A stretch of 46,160 bases of DNA from Rhodospirillaceae bacterium (lineage in GTDB: Bacteria > Pseudomonadota > Alphaproteobacteria > UBA828): contig JABIXB010000041.1 of NCBI GenBank assembly GCA_018666805.1, forward strand, positions 1 through 46,160. The letters are read 5' to 3'. Below the pieces are notes generated by a model that was not told where the DNA came from, ran no database searches, and saw nothing but the letters and a program-made list of their open reading frames with translations. Shown here piece after piece: positions 34,008-41,955 of the stretch. A program made the translations under genes and the position numbers. The first letter of the stretch is position 1. Every line of letters begins with the position of its first letter.

Positions 34008-34859
34008 ATGAAAATACTAAAATACTTTGTCATTGCGGTAGCGCTGATCATTGGTGTGACCGCCAAGGACAGCGCGGCGGAACCGAAAGTGGTGGCCAGC
34101 ATCTATCCGCTGCACGCGCTCGCTGCCGGAGTGATGGCGGGCGTTGGCACCCCGGCCCTACTGCTCGAAGGCGATGTGTCACCACATGATTTCGCCCTCA
34201 AGCCCTCGCAGGCGCGCCTATTGCAATCTGCCGATCTGATCGTCTGGGTCGGCGACGGGCTGGAATATCCGCTCGCCCGATTTCTGCAAAATTTGCCAGC
34301 CGGGCGCTCTCTGCGGTTAACGGAGCCGGGAGCGGCAAGCGGACAAAATCTTCATATTTGGCTTGATCCTGACCGGGCCCAGCAAATCGTTTCGGCCCTG
34401 GTCAACAATTTATCAACCTTGGACCCAGCGAACGCGGCGCGCTACCGGGCAAACGGCGGCAAACTCAATCAGCGTATTGCCGACCTAACGATCGAATTGG
34501 AAGTTCAACTTCAGCCATTCTACGGCACACCCTATATCGTATTTCACGATGCCTATAGCCACTTTGAGCGCCGTTTCGGACTGGCCAACCGGGGTACCGT
34601 CACGCCCAATCCGGAGCGCCGGCCGGGCGCCCGCCACATCCGGCAGATGCGCGAGACAATAGCGGCATCCGGCGCGCGCTGCATCTTCCGCGAACCCCAG
34701 TTTGAACCGCAAACCCTGGCCGCGATCGTCGAGGGCAGCGATATTCATATTGGCCAATTAGACCCTCTCGGGGTTGGACTCGAGCCGAGCGTTAATGGTT
34801 TTTTCCACCTCATGCGCAACCTCGCACAGGATTTTACCGGCTGTTTGTCACGCCCGTAA
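34008..34859 (+). CDS. znuA: Zinc ABC transporter substrate-binding protein ZnuA
   Basis: This 283-residue exported zinc-binding protein has the signal peptide KILKYFVIAVALIIGVTAKDSAA. The Zn ligands are His60 (SPHDF), His116 (LHIWLDP) and His180 (VFHDAYSHF), with an acidic ligand near Asp252 (LDPLG). The ATG at 34008 is chosen since upstream in-frame codons run through the Zur box; an ATG at 33996 is possible. Unlike most ZnuA, the charged His-rich loop between the first two His ligands is missing: only 55 residues separate them. It is divergent from zur. Confidence 0.9.
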   Translation: MKILKYFVIAVALIIGVTAKDSAAEPKVVASIYPLHALAAGVMAGVGTPALLLEGDVSPHDFALKPSQARLLQSADLIVWVGDGLEYPLARFLQNLPAGRSLRLTEPGAASGQNLHIWLDPDRAQQIVSALVNNLSTLDPANAARYRANGGKLNQRIADLTIELEVQLQPFYGTPYIVFHDAYSHFERRFGLANRGTVTPNPERRPGARHIRQMRETIAASGARCIFREPQFEPQTLAAIVEGSDIHIGQLDPLGVGLEPSVNGFFHLMRNLAQDFTGCLSRP

Positions 34860-35210
34860 GACCTCAAAGGCACCGATCACGTCGCCTTGTAACGCATCGG
34901 CGAAATACGCCCCACGATATTTATCTATTATATATCATGATATTAGACTATAACTTGGAGTGATTGGTTGAGCTCGCGATAATCAGCAACGGTATATTAA
35001 ATACTGACTTTGGGTAAACTCGGTGGGCCGAATCTTTTATTGTCCAGGTTTACCTTTTGCTAACGATTAATTTACCAATTTAATTTACTTTTTGTTTACG
35101 ACTGCAGCGTTAGGCGTACAAAACCACCAGGGCGAATTGGTTATTCCATTAATCAAGGAGCGTCGCTTAAGTGAGACGCCGCTAGTGGCTAAGCCTGGGA
35201 GCTAAGATTT
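34860..35210. other. 351-base AT-rich intergenic region before the rpf locus
   Basis: No gene is visible. The region is much richer in A+T than its surroundings (for example 34920-34960 and 35040-35100). It must hold the promoter of the receiver-kinase gene. TTGAGC near 34970 with GTATAT about 18 bases on is one candidate; I do not find a clear one. GGGAG ahead of the ATG at 35211 is the ribosome site. A short imperfect hairpin (GCGTC/GACGC) lies near 35160-35180. Confidence 0.4.
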
Positions 35211-37187
35211 ATGGCAAGCATTGTCATTGTTGACGACCGTGTGACCAACCGCCGAATACTCTCGCGCTTGGCCGCTGAGTTAGAGACAAGGCCCGATGTC
35301 GAAACCTTCAGCGATCCTGTGCTGGCACTGGATTGGCTCGAGCACAATGAACCTGATTTGGTGGTTACGGACTATAAGATGCCCCATCTCGACGGTGCCG
35401 AATTTGTCGAATCCATGCGTCGTCTGCCGACTTGCGAGGATGTTCCGGTGATCGTCGTCACCGCCTATGAGGACAAAGGTTTCCGCTACAACGCTTTGAA
35501 TGCCGGCGCCACCGATTTTCTCCTGAGCCCCGTCGACCACCAAGAATTCCGCGCCCGCGCGCGCAATCTGCTGACCTTGCGCTGCCAACAGAGCCTACTC
35601 AAACGCCGCGCCCTGCAATTACAGGACAGGCTGGAGCTGAATAACCGCCTGCACAAAACCGCGCTCAAAGAAGGCAATGAGAAGCTTCGCCTCGTTATGA
35701 ACACGATTCCGGCGATGATTAATGCCACCGACACCGAGCACCGCTACGTATTCATGAATAATTTTCAGGCCTGGATGCTGGGCGTCGATCCGGAAGACAT
35801 TGTCGGCAAGAGTGCCGCAGCTCTGATGGAGCAGGAATATACCGAGCGCCACCACCGGCTTGACCGCCAGGTATTCGGGAGCGGCGCGTCAATCCCGGCA
35901 TTCGAAGAGGAGTTCTTTGATGCCACCGGACGGCGGCGTATTCTGCTGACGACGAAATCGCCCTTGCGCGACGGTGACGGCGCAGTCGCCAACGTGGTGA
36001 GCGCATCGGTGGAAATCAGCGACCGCAAGGCGGCCGAACTGGCGCTCGAAGACCAGCGCCAATTTCTGCGCGAGGTAATCGACCTCGATCCCAATATTAT
36101 TTTTTCCACCAGCCAGGCCGGAATTATCACGCTTGCCAACGCGGCGATGGCCAAGCTTTGCGGTATCACGGCGGATCAGTTGATCGGCCGCGCCCTGCTC
36201 AATGCCGTGCCGGTCAGCGCCGAGGCGGAGATTTTTCAGTCTGATGGCCAGCAGGTTTTACAAGGCGGCATGAATAAACTGCATACCGAGCGGCAACTGA
36301 CAGACAGCGCCGGTGACGTGCATTTTTTCCAAGTGGTCAATGTCGCCATCGAACTTGGCCGCACACGCACGCCGGCGGCACTCACCGTCGGCAGCGATAT
36401 ATCGGCGATCAAGAAATCACAGCTTGAAATGGACAAAGCCAAACAGGCGGCTGAAATCTCGGACCTCGGAAAATCAGAATTTCTTGCCCATGTAAGCCAT
36501 GAATTGCGTACCCCCCTGAACGCCATTGTCCGCCATTGCGAAATGATCAGCTCACCTCCGACAGGCCCGGCGAGCCAGCCCAACCGGGGCAAGATTGCCG
36601 AGGATATTGGCGCCAATGCACGCCATTTGCTCGGTCTGGTCGACGACATTGTCGATGTCTCGAATTACGAAGCCGGCAAATACACCCTGTTTGATCAGGA
36701 GCTCAATGTCGGCGCAATCATCCGCGATATCGCCCATCAGGTCGAATTGGAGGTCTCGGATGATCCGGTGCAACTGCGCATCGAAATCGCCGCCGACATG
36801 CCGGCGCTGATCGCCGATCCGCTTAGATTTCGCCAGGGAATGCTTAATTTGCTGGCAAATGCAGTGAAGTTTACGCCGCCTGGCGGTAAGGTCTTGGTAC
36901 GCGCGCTGCTAACGGAGCAAGGCGCCGTGCGCATTTCGGTTCAAGACCAAAATAAGGCGGTGAATAAACATGACGGCCCTTTGATGTTGAACCGTTTCGG
37001 GCAGGTCGAGAATGGCATGAACCGAAGCTATCCGGGAAGTGGACTGGACCTGCCGCTGTCGGTCGCCTTCATGAAAATGCACGATGCCGAGCTTGACCTG
37101 TGTAGCCGCGAGGGCGAAGGAAGCGAAGTTACGATTACCTTTCCCGCCATGCGAAGTGCGTGGGAACAAGAGGCATGTACACAGTGA
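35211..37187 (+). CDS. Receiver-PAS-PAS-histidine kinase-like protein with degenerate ATPase domain
   Basis: This 658-residue cytoplasmic protein has an N-terminal receiver (residues 1-125: Asp8/9, phospho-acceptor Asp54 in VVTDYKMPHLDG, Thr84). The usual Lys of the KP motif is Ser106 (LLSPVDHQEF). Two PAS domains follow, about 155-280 and 285-405, then a dimerisation/H-box domain ([16 protein letters not shown], His430). The ATPase domain keeps the N-box (NLLANAVKF, Asn550), but the G1 box DxGxG is VQDQNKAVN and G2 is PGSGLDL, so catalysis is doubtful. It has no membrane segment. It is followed by the rpfC-like gene after 72 bases and most likely receives phosphate from it. The receiver's end resembles that of RpfG, but there is no HD-GYP domain. 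Confidence 0.85.
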   Translation: MASIVIVDDRVTNRRILSRLAAELETRPDVETFSDPVLALDWLEHNEPDLVVTDYKMPHLDGAEFVESMRRLPTCEDVPVIVVTAYEDKGFRYNALNAGATDFLLSPVDHQEFRARARNLLTLRCQQSLLKRRALQLQDRLELNNRLHKTALKEGNEKLRLVMNTIPAMINATDTEHRYVFMNNFQAWMLGVDPEDIVGKSAAALMEQEYTERHHRLDRQVFGSGASIPAFEEEFFDATGRRRILLTTKSPLRDGDGAVANVVSASVEISDRKAAELALEDQRQFLREVIDLDPNIIFSTSQAGIITLANAAMAKLCGITADQLIGRALLNAVPVSAEAEIFQSDGQQVLQGGMNKLHTERQLTDSAGDVHFFQVVNVAIELGRTRTPAALTVGSDISAIKKSQLEMDKAKQAAEISDLGKSEFLAHVSHELRTPLNAIVRHCEMISSPPTGPASQPNRGKIAEDIGANARHLLGLVDDIVDVSNYEAGKYTLFDQELNVGAIIRDIAHQVELEVSDDPVQLRIEIAADMPALIADPLRFRQGMLNLLANAVKFTPPGGKVLVRALLTEQGAVRISVQDQNKAVNKHDGPLMLNRFGQVENGMNRSYPGSGLDLPLSVAFMKMHDAELDLCSREGEGSEVTITFPAMRSAWEQEACTQ

Positions 37188-37259
37188 CGCAACGAAACAT
37201 TAGACCCGGCATTGGTCGCACAGCCGTGCGACCCGGCCATGAGCAAACCAGGTGATGTC

Positions 37260-39872
37260 ATGACGATATTAATGACAGACGACATAAAACCGTTGAATCC
37301 CTTGCAATGGTTCAAACACCGGCTTCGCGGCCGCGCGGACAGCGAGCACGAACAAATCATCGTGCGTATCGCTTTCTACGTCGTGATTCTGGCGCACATG
37401 ACCGTCGTTGCTACCGTCGGCACAGACCATCTTGGCGCCGTGCAAAATTCGACCCTGCTTGCATTCGGTGGCCTGGGCCTCTCGCTGTTGTTTCTCGCCC
37501 ACCTTCTGATTTGGCGGGGCCCCTCGATCCCTCGCCGCGCCGTCGCCATGCTGTTCGACACCGGCGGCATGTATTTGTTCCTCAATATTGGTGAGAGCGT
37601 TAGTGCTGCCTGGTACCCGGTCTTTCTGTTTGTCACGCTTGGCTACGGCTTCCGCTATGGCCAACACTACCTGTTCGCCTGTGCCCTCCTCAGCATCGCC
37701 GCATTCGGCGGCGTCATCTACACATCCGCCTTTTGGCAGATCCACCTTGAGCTCTCTATCGGACTGCTGATCGCACTTCTGGTGATTCCGGCCTACGCCT
37801 CGACGCTGCTTAAAAAACTAACCCATGCCAAGCTTCAAGCCGAGGAGGCGAGCCGCGCCAAGAGTCAGTTCCTCGCCAATATGAGCCACGAATTGCGCAC
37901 GCCGTTGAACGCCATCACCGGTATGTCGGATCTGCTGCTCGGCTCTAAAATCGATAATGAACAACGCGATATGGGCAGCACCATTAAGACATCGGCGCGC
38001 GCCCTTCTCACCCTGATTAACGAGATTCTCGATTTCGAGAAAATCGAGGCCGGCAAGGTCACGATCAGCCATGAGGATTTCGATCTGCACACCACATTGG
38101 CCAGTGTGCGCTCGATCATGGATACCCAGGCCGCCGCCAAGGGGCTGCAATTTAATATCCATATTGCCCCCGACGCGCCCTATCTGTTGCGCGGTGACGA
38201 ACCGCATCTACAGCAAATATTGGTCAACCTGACCGCCAATGCGATCAAATTTACCGAAGCGGGCCGTGTGAGTGTGAATGTCGAAATGAGTGAGCGCTAC
38301 GGCGGCCGGCTTAAAATGTTGTTCGAAGTCTCAGATACCGGTATTGGCGTGCCGCCCAGCCTGACCTCGCGCATCTTTGAAAGTTTTACCCAGGGCGATC
38401 CATCGAGCAGTAAGAAATTCGGCGGCACGGGCCTTGGCCTGGCGATTTGCCGGCAATTGGTCGATCTCATGGGCGGCGAGATTGGCGTTCAAAGTGAAGA
38501 AGGCGAAGGCAGCACATTCTGGTTCTCGGCTGAATTCGACGTACGCGCCTTTGCCGCAGATTCCGTTACGCCGGTGCTGGGCGGGCGCGATGCGCATGCC
38601 CTGATCGTTTGCGGTGATAACGACGAGAGCCGGAATTTGGGCGAAATGCTGCACGGCATCGGTCTCCCGTTCAGCCGCATCGGCCATGCCGCGCGTGCGA
38701 TTATGCAAATTCGCAATCGCCCGTTTGACGAAAATCCGGAAATCGTCTTGCTCGACGAACGTAGCGCTGGCGCCGATGTCGCCTGGTTTGCGTCGCAATT
38801 GCGCGAACAGGAGAGAGGCGATGAGATTTCCGTCGTCGCCATCAATCATGGTCACAGCACCGCCGAAGAGCTGGCCGCAACGCGCACCGATTGTCTCGCC
38901 ATGCTTGAGGCGCCGGTGGAGCAAGCCCATCTTGCCGCCGCCCTGCACGCCGCCTTGGCGCAACGAAATATTGCCTGGGAATCCGGCGATACGGCGAATC
39001 AAACCTGGACCGTCACCGAGCGCAAACCGTTGCGCGTTCTGGTCGGCGAAGACAATCGCGTGAACCGCAAAGTGATCGGTAAGATTCTGCAGCGCGCCGG
39101 TCATTTTGTCGAATTGACAGATGACGGCGAGCACATGCTCGATCTCTTGGAGCAGGATATGTTCGATATCGCCCTCGTCGATATCAATATGCCGGGGTTG
39201 AGTGGCCTGGAAGCGGCCAAGCTCTACCGCTTTACCCACCCCGAGGATCAGCAAATTCCGATCATTGCCCTCACTGCCGACGCCACGGCGGAAGCAAAAC
39301 AGCTAAGTGAGGAAGCCGGCATGGATGTGCATCTCACCAAACCGGTTGATGCGGAACGGCTGCTGCACACCATGGACATGCTGACCACAGCCAAAGGGGA
39401 TAAGACCGGACGCAGTGAAGTGGTAGAGGAGAAAGCGGTGCCGGAAATCGACGACATCAGAAAACATCCACAATTTGAAACGCTGGCGGAACCGGCCGTC
39501 GAGGCGCGCGTGCTGCAAGAATTGCGCGAACTCGGCGGCGGCGATGACTTCTTCGAAGAACTGATTGAGGACTTCGTCACCGACGCAGCAGCACTTCTGG
39601 GCGATATGGCGGAAGCACAACGCAACGGCGCGCTCACCGAATTCCGCGATCATGCCCATGCCTTGCGCAGCAGCGCGGCTAATATCGGCGCGTTGCTCCT
39701 GCACAAAAAGCTGCTCGATTTGCGCGAGATGAGCAAAGCGGAACTCGACAGCAACGGCGCCGAGGCGATGCACGCGCTCAATAGCGAGTTCGCTCAGGTA
39801 AGGGAGTTTTTCGCCAAACAGCTGGGAATTGTCGAGCCGCTGATCAACAGCATTTCGCCTGCCGCAGAGTAG
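37260..39872 (+). CDS. rpfC: RpfC-like DSF sensor hybrid histidine kinase
   Basis: This 870-residue hybrid kinase starts at an ATG with AGGTG 6 bases upstream; the frame opens at a TTG at 37212. There are about five membrane helices at residues 30-185 (with [23 protein letters not shown], like Xanthomonas RpfC). These are followed by [23 protein letters not shown] (His210) and an intact ATPase domain ([27 protein letters not shown]). Residues about 445-565 look like a degenerate receiver without the full acidic pocket. A true receiver follows (Asp641 in ALVDINMPG, Lys694), then an Hpt domain with [12 protein letters not shown] (His800). It should sense a diffusible fatty-acid signal and relay phosphate. 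Confidence 0.85.
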   Translation: MTILMTDDIKPLNPLQWFKHRLRGRADSEHEQIIVRIAFYVVILAHMTVVATVGTDHLGAVQNSTLLAFGGLGLSLLFLAHLLIWRGPSIPRRAVAMLFDTGGMYLFLNIGESVSAAWYPVFLFVTLGYGFRYGQHYLFACALLSIAAFGGVIYTSAFWQIHLELSIGLLIALLVIPAYASTLLKKLTHAKLQAEEASRAKSQFLANMSHELRTPLNAITGMSDLLLGSKIDNEQRDMGSTIKTSARALLTLINEILDFEKIEAGKVTISHEDFDLHTTLASVRSIMDTQAAAKGLQFNIHIAPDAPYLLRGDEPHLQQILVNLTANAIKFTEAGRVSVNVEMSERYGGRLKMLFEVSDTGIGVPPSLTSRIFESFTQGDPSSSKKFGGTGLGLAICRQLVDLMGGEIGVQSEEGEGSTFWFSAEFDVRAFAADSVTPVLGGRDAHALIVCGDNDESRNLGEMLHGIGLPFSRIGHAARAIMQIRNRPFDENPEIVLLDERSAGADVAWFASQLREQERGDEISVVAINHGHSTAEELAATRTDCLAMLEAPVEQAHLAAALHAALAQRNIAWESGDTANQTWTVTERKPLRVLVGEDNRVNRKVIGKILQRAGHFVELTDDGEHMLDLLEQDMFDIALVDINMPGLSGLEAAKLYRFTHPEDQQIPIIALTADATAEAKQLSEEAGMDVHLTKPVDAERLLHTMDMLTTAKGDKTGRSEVVEEKAVPEIDDIRKHPQFETLAEPAVEARVLQELRELGGGDDFFEELIEDFVTDAAALLGDMAEAQRNGALTEFRDHAHALRSSAANIGALLLHKKLLDLREMSKAELDSNGAEAMHALNSEFAQVREFFAKQLGIVEPLINSISPAAE

Positions 39873-39914
39873 AAAACCAAGTAGAAAGCCGAGCAGGGCG
39901 TCGGAATAAAGCCC

Positions 39915-40913
39915 CTAGGAGGAAATGTTTTCGGCGGAGCTACTGCCCAGGGTCGTTTCGCGGCGTTTGTTTTGGGCGCGGACAAGACGGTCCATTTTGC
40001 GCAGGCTTGTATCATCAAGCTCCAACGCGGCGTCCACCCAAATATCCATGATGTCCGTCATTTCCTGGTAATCGACCGGGCTATAACGCCGCCGTACCTT
40101 GTAAAGCGCGCGGCGCGAGGTAAATTGCCGATTGTTGCGCGAGACATATTCATAAAGTGCCTCGCGCCCCTCTCCCGCTTTCACCACCTTGTCGACAATG
40201 CCCATCTCGTGCAGTTCCGGCGCGGTATAAATTTTACCGCTGAAGATAACCTTCTCGGCCAATACCGGGCCGACGCGGCGCGCGAGAAAACTATACGCGC
40301 CCATGCCAGGGAACAGATTGAAAAGAATCTCAGGCAGCCCGCAACGTGCCGTCTCCTCGGCAATGATCACATCGCTGGAAAGCGCCGCTTCAAAGCCACC
40401 GCCCAAGGCCTCGCCCTGAATCAAGGCCACCGTCACGACCGGCAGGCCGAGTTTTTCGGAAGACAGATAGCAGACATCGATACACGCCTTGCCGTATTTA
40501 TATAGCGCCTCGCGGTCACGCCGGCCGACGAGTTCAACGATCAAACGCAAATCGCCGCCGAGATTGAAAATGCCGGGGACATCGGAAGCCCACACCAAAT
40601 AATTAAATGGCGGCGCCATCGGCGCGCTGCCGGACGGGAGATACTTGCTCTTTAAGCGCTCTTGAAAGGTGCCCAGATCGCGCAACAGTCCCGGCGTAAA
40701 AATCGGCCGCTCCGTGTGCCGATGCAAACACCAGAGAATTTTTTCGCGCTCGTCGAGCTCAATCGAAATCTCGTTATAGTCATTTTCGAGAGGGTCAACG
40801 CTCACATAAGACGCCTGATGAAGAGAGCGAATCCGCTCCTCAACATCGGCCTGAGAATCTTCCGTGCTGCGGCCACCGCTTACGACCGAAAAAGGTATGA
40901 CGCTATCAGCCAT
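39915..40913 (-). CDS. rpfF: RpfF-like DSF synthase (crotonase superfamily)
   Basis: This 332-residue crotonase-fold protein has a distinctive N-terminal and insert pattern. PPFNYLVWASDVPGIFNLGGDLRL and KYGKACIDVCYL are features of RpfF rather than of ordinary enoyl-CoA hydratases. The two catalytic Glu residues of RpfF align: Glu175 (GGGFEAAL) and Glu195 (GLPEILFNLFPGMGA), 20 residues apart as in the Xanthomonas enzyme. The product would be a cis-2-unsaturated fatty acid from acyl-ACP or acyl-CoA. ATG 40913 is preferred, with GTGGGA upstream; ATG 40928 and GTG 40964 are alternatives. It is convergent to the rpfC-like gene. Confidence 0.88.
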   Translation of the reverse strand: MADSVIPFSVVSGGRSTEDSQADVEERIRSLHQASYVSVDPLENDYNEISIELDEREKILWCLHRHTERPIFTPGLLRDLGTFQERLKSKYLPSGSAPMAPPFNYLVWASDVPGIFNLGGDLRLIVELVGRRDREALYKYGKACIDVCYLSSEKLGLPVVTVALIQGEALGGGFEAALSSDVIIAEETARCGLPEILFNLFPGMGAYSFLARRVGPVLAEKVIFSGKIYTAPELHEMGIVDKVVKAGEGREALYEYVSRNNRQFTSRRALYKVRRRYSPVDYQEMTDIMDIWVDAALELDDTSLRKMDRLVRAQNKRRETTLGSSSAENISS

Positions 40914-41018
40914 TGGGCTGTCCCACATTTCGTTGCGAAAAATTGCACACCGCAATAGCGGCACGCATTGTCTACCGAACGGAAACCTTAACTGGCTGGC
41001 TGTCGCAGCGCAACATAG

Positions 41019-41033
41019 TTAAGTAAACGTTAA
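41019..41033. promoter_or_regulatory. CtrA-type box TTAA-N7-TTAA in the rpfF/enoyl-CoA hydratase divergent promoter
   Basis: TTAAGTAAACGTTAA is the TTAA-N7-TTAA motif of the alphaproteobacterial cell-cycle and motility regulator CtrA. Read towards rpfF it is TTAAC-GTTTAC-TTAAC, keeping the preferred C after each TTAA. A third TTAA lies 8 bases further (41042-41045). It is about 106 bases upstream of rpfF and 153 upstream of the hydratase gene. The 215-base gap is otherwise AT-rich with no further gene. Confidence 0.5.
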
Positions 41034-41185
41034 TAACTTTTTTAAGAAAAATATTTATGTCGAATCAGTCGCTTATACGCCGCTGCTCATACATGTTATG
41101 AGAGAAACCGCCGCAAACCCGCTGGCACTCTGCCGTTTCTACGGTCATAATCCGGCCGTGAAAACACCAGGAACAAGGCTTGAAT

Positions 41186-41944
41186 ATGCCCAATAACCTA
41201 CAAATCGAGCGCCTCGGTGCCAGCGTGCTGGTGCTCCTCGACAGGCCCGACGTGCGAAATGCGGTGAATTACGAATTGATCGATGAATTCGAGGAAACGC
41301 TGGACGCGCTCAACCGGGATACGGATTGCCGCTCAATCATCATTAGCGGGTCGGGCGAGCGGGCATTTTGCGCCGGCATGGACCTAAACGTCGCGCGTGG
41401 CCTGGATGCGGACAGCTCCGCCGATTGGCTGGTGCGCCTGAAGCGGCTTTATGAAGCGGTGCGGGGGCTCGACAAACCCTCGGTTGCGGCACTGAACGGC
41501 GTCGCCGCCGGCGCCGGCTATCAACTCGCCCTGCTCGCCGATTTACGCGTTGGGCATAAAGCGGCACGCATGGGCCAGCCGGAAATTAATGTCGGTCTCG
41601 CCAGTGTTCTCGGCGCCCATATCATGGCGCCTTTTCTCGGCCATGCCCGCACGGTGGAGCTGACGCTGAGCGGCCGCCTGATGGACGGCGACGAATGTTT
41701 TCGTCTCGGCCTGTTTAATCATCTGGTCGATGCCGCCGAGGTGCACGCCAAGGCGATCGCGGTTGCCGAGGAACTGGCGCAAAAGCCGCCCACGGCCATG
41801 CGCCTTACCAAGCAGCGCTTCCGCGAGGACGGCCAGGCGGCGTTTGACGCCACTTTCGAGATTGCTACCCGCCTGCAACGCGAAGCCTATACCAGTGGTG
41901 AGCCGCAACGGGTAATGGCCGAATATTTCGCCAAGAAGGGCTAA
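41186..41944 (+). CDS. Enoyl-CoA hydratase/isomerase family protein
   Basis: This 252-residue crotonase is about the usual length. SIIISGSGERAFCAGMDLNVARG is the first oxyanion-hole segment, and AALNGVAAGAGYQLALLADLRVGHKAARMGQPEINVG the second. Where crotonases have the second catalytic Glu, MGQPEINVG keeps a Glu. The upstream TTG at 41180 is unlikely; AAGG is 7 bases before the ATG at 41186. It is divergent from rpfF across the CtrA-type box. It could process or recycle signal or fatty-acid precursors, but may simply be a beta-oxidation enzyme. Confidence 0.9.
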   Translation: MPNNLQIERLGASVLVLLDRPDVRNAVNYELIDEFEETLDALNRDTDCRSIIISGSGERAFCAGMDLNVARGLDADSSADWLVRLKRLYEAVRGLDKPSVAALNGVAAGAGYQLALLADLRVGHKAARMGQPEINVGLASVLGAHIMAPFLGHARTVELTLSGRLMDGDECFRLGLFNHLVDAAEVHAKAIAVAEELAQKPPTAMRLTKQRFREDGQAAFDATFEIATRLQREAYTSGEPQRVMAEYFAKKG

Positions 41945-41955
41945 TCCCGGCTAGC

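Noticed and set aside
35067-35083. Possible CtrA box TTAA...TTAA before the receiver-kinase gene
   Set aside because: The two TTAA are 9 bases apart, not 7, in a very AT-rich region.
35130-35210. Riboswitch (for example cyclic-di-GMP type) before the receiver-kinase gene
   Set aside because: Only short imperfect stems are visible and none of the conserved riboswitch core bases line up.
37188-40937. Shared 10-mer CGCAACGAAA before rpfC (37188-37197) and rpfF (40928-40937, minus strand)
   Set aside because: The match is short, near one chance in ten for two such regions, and may fall inside the rpfF coding start; not enough to claim a common regulator.
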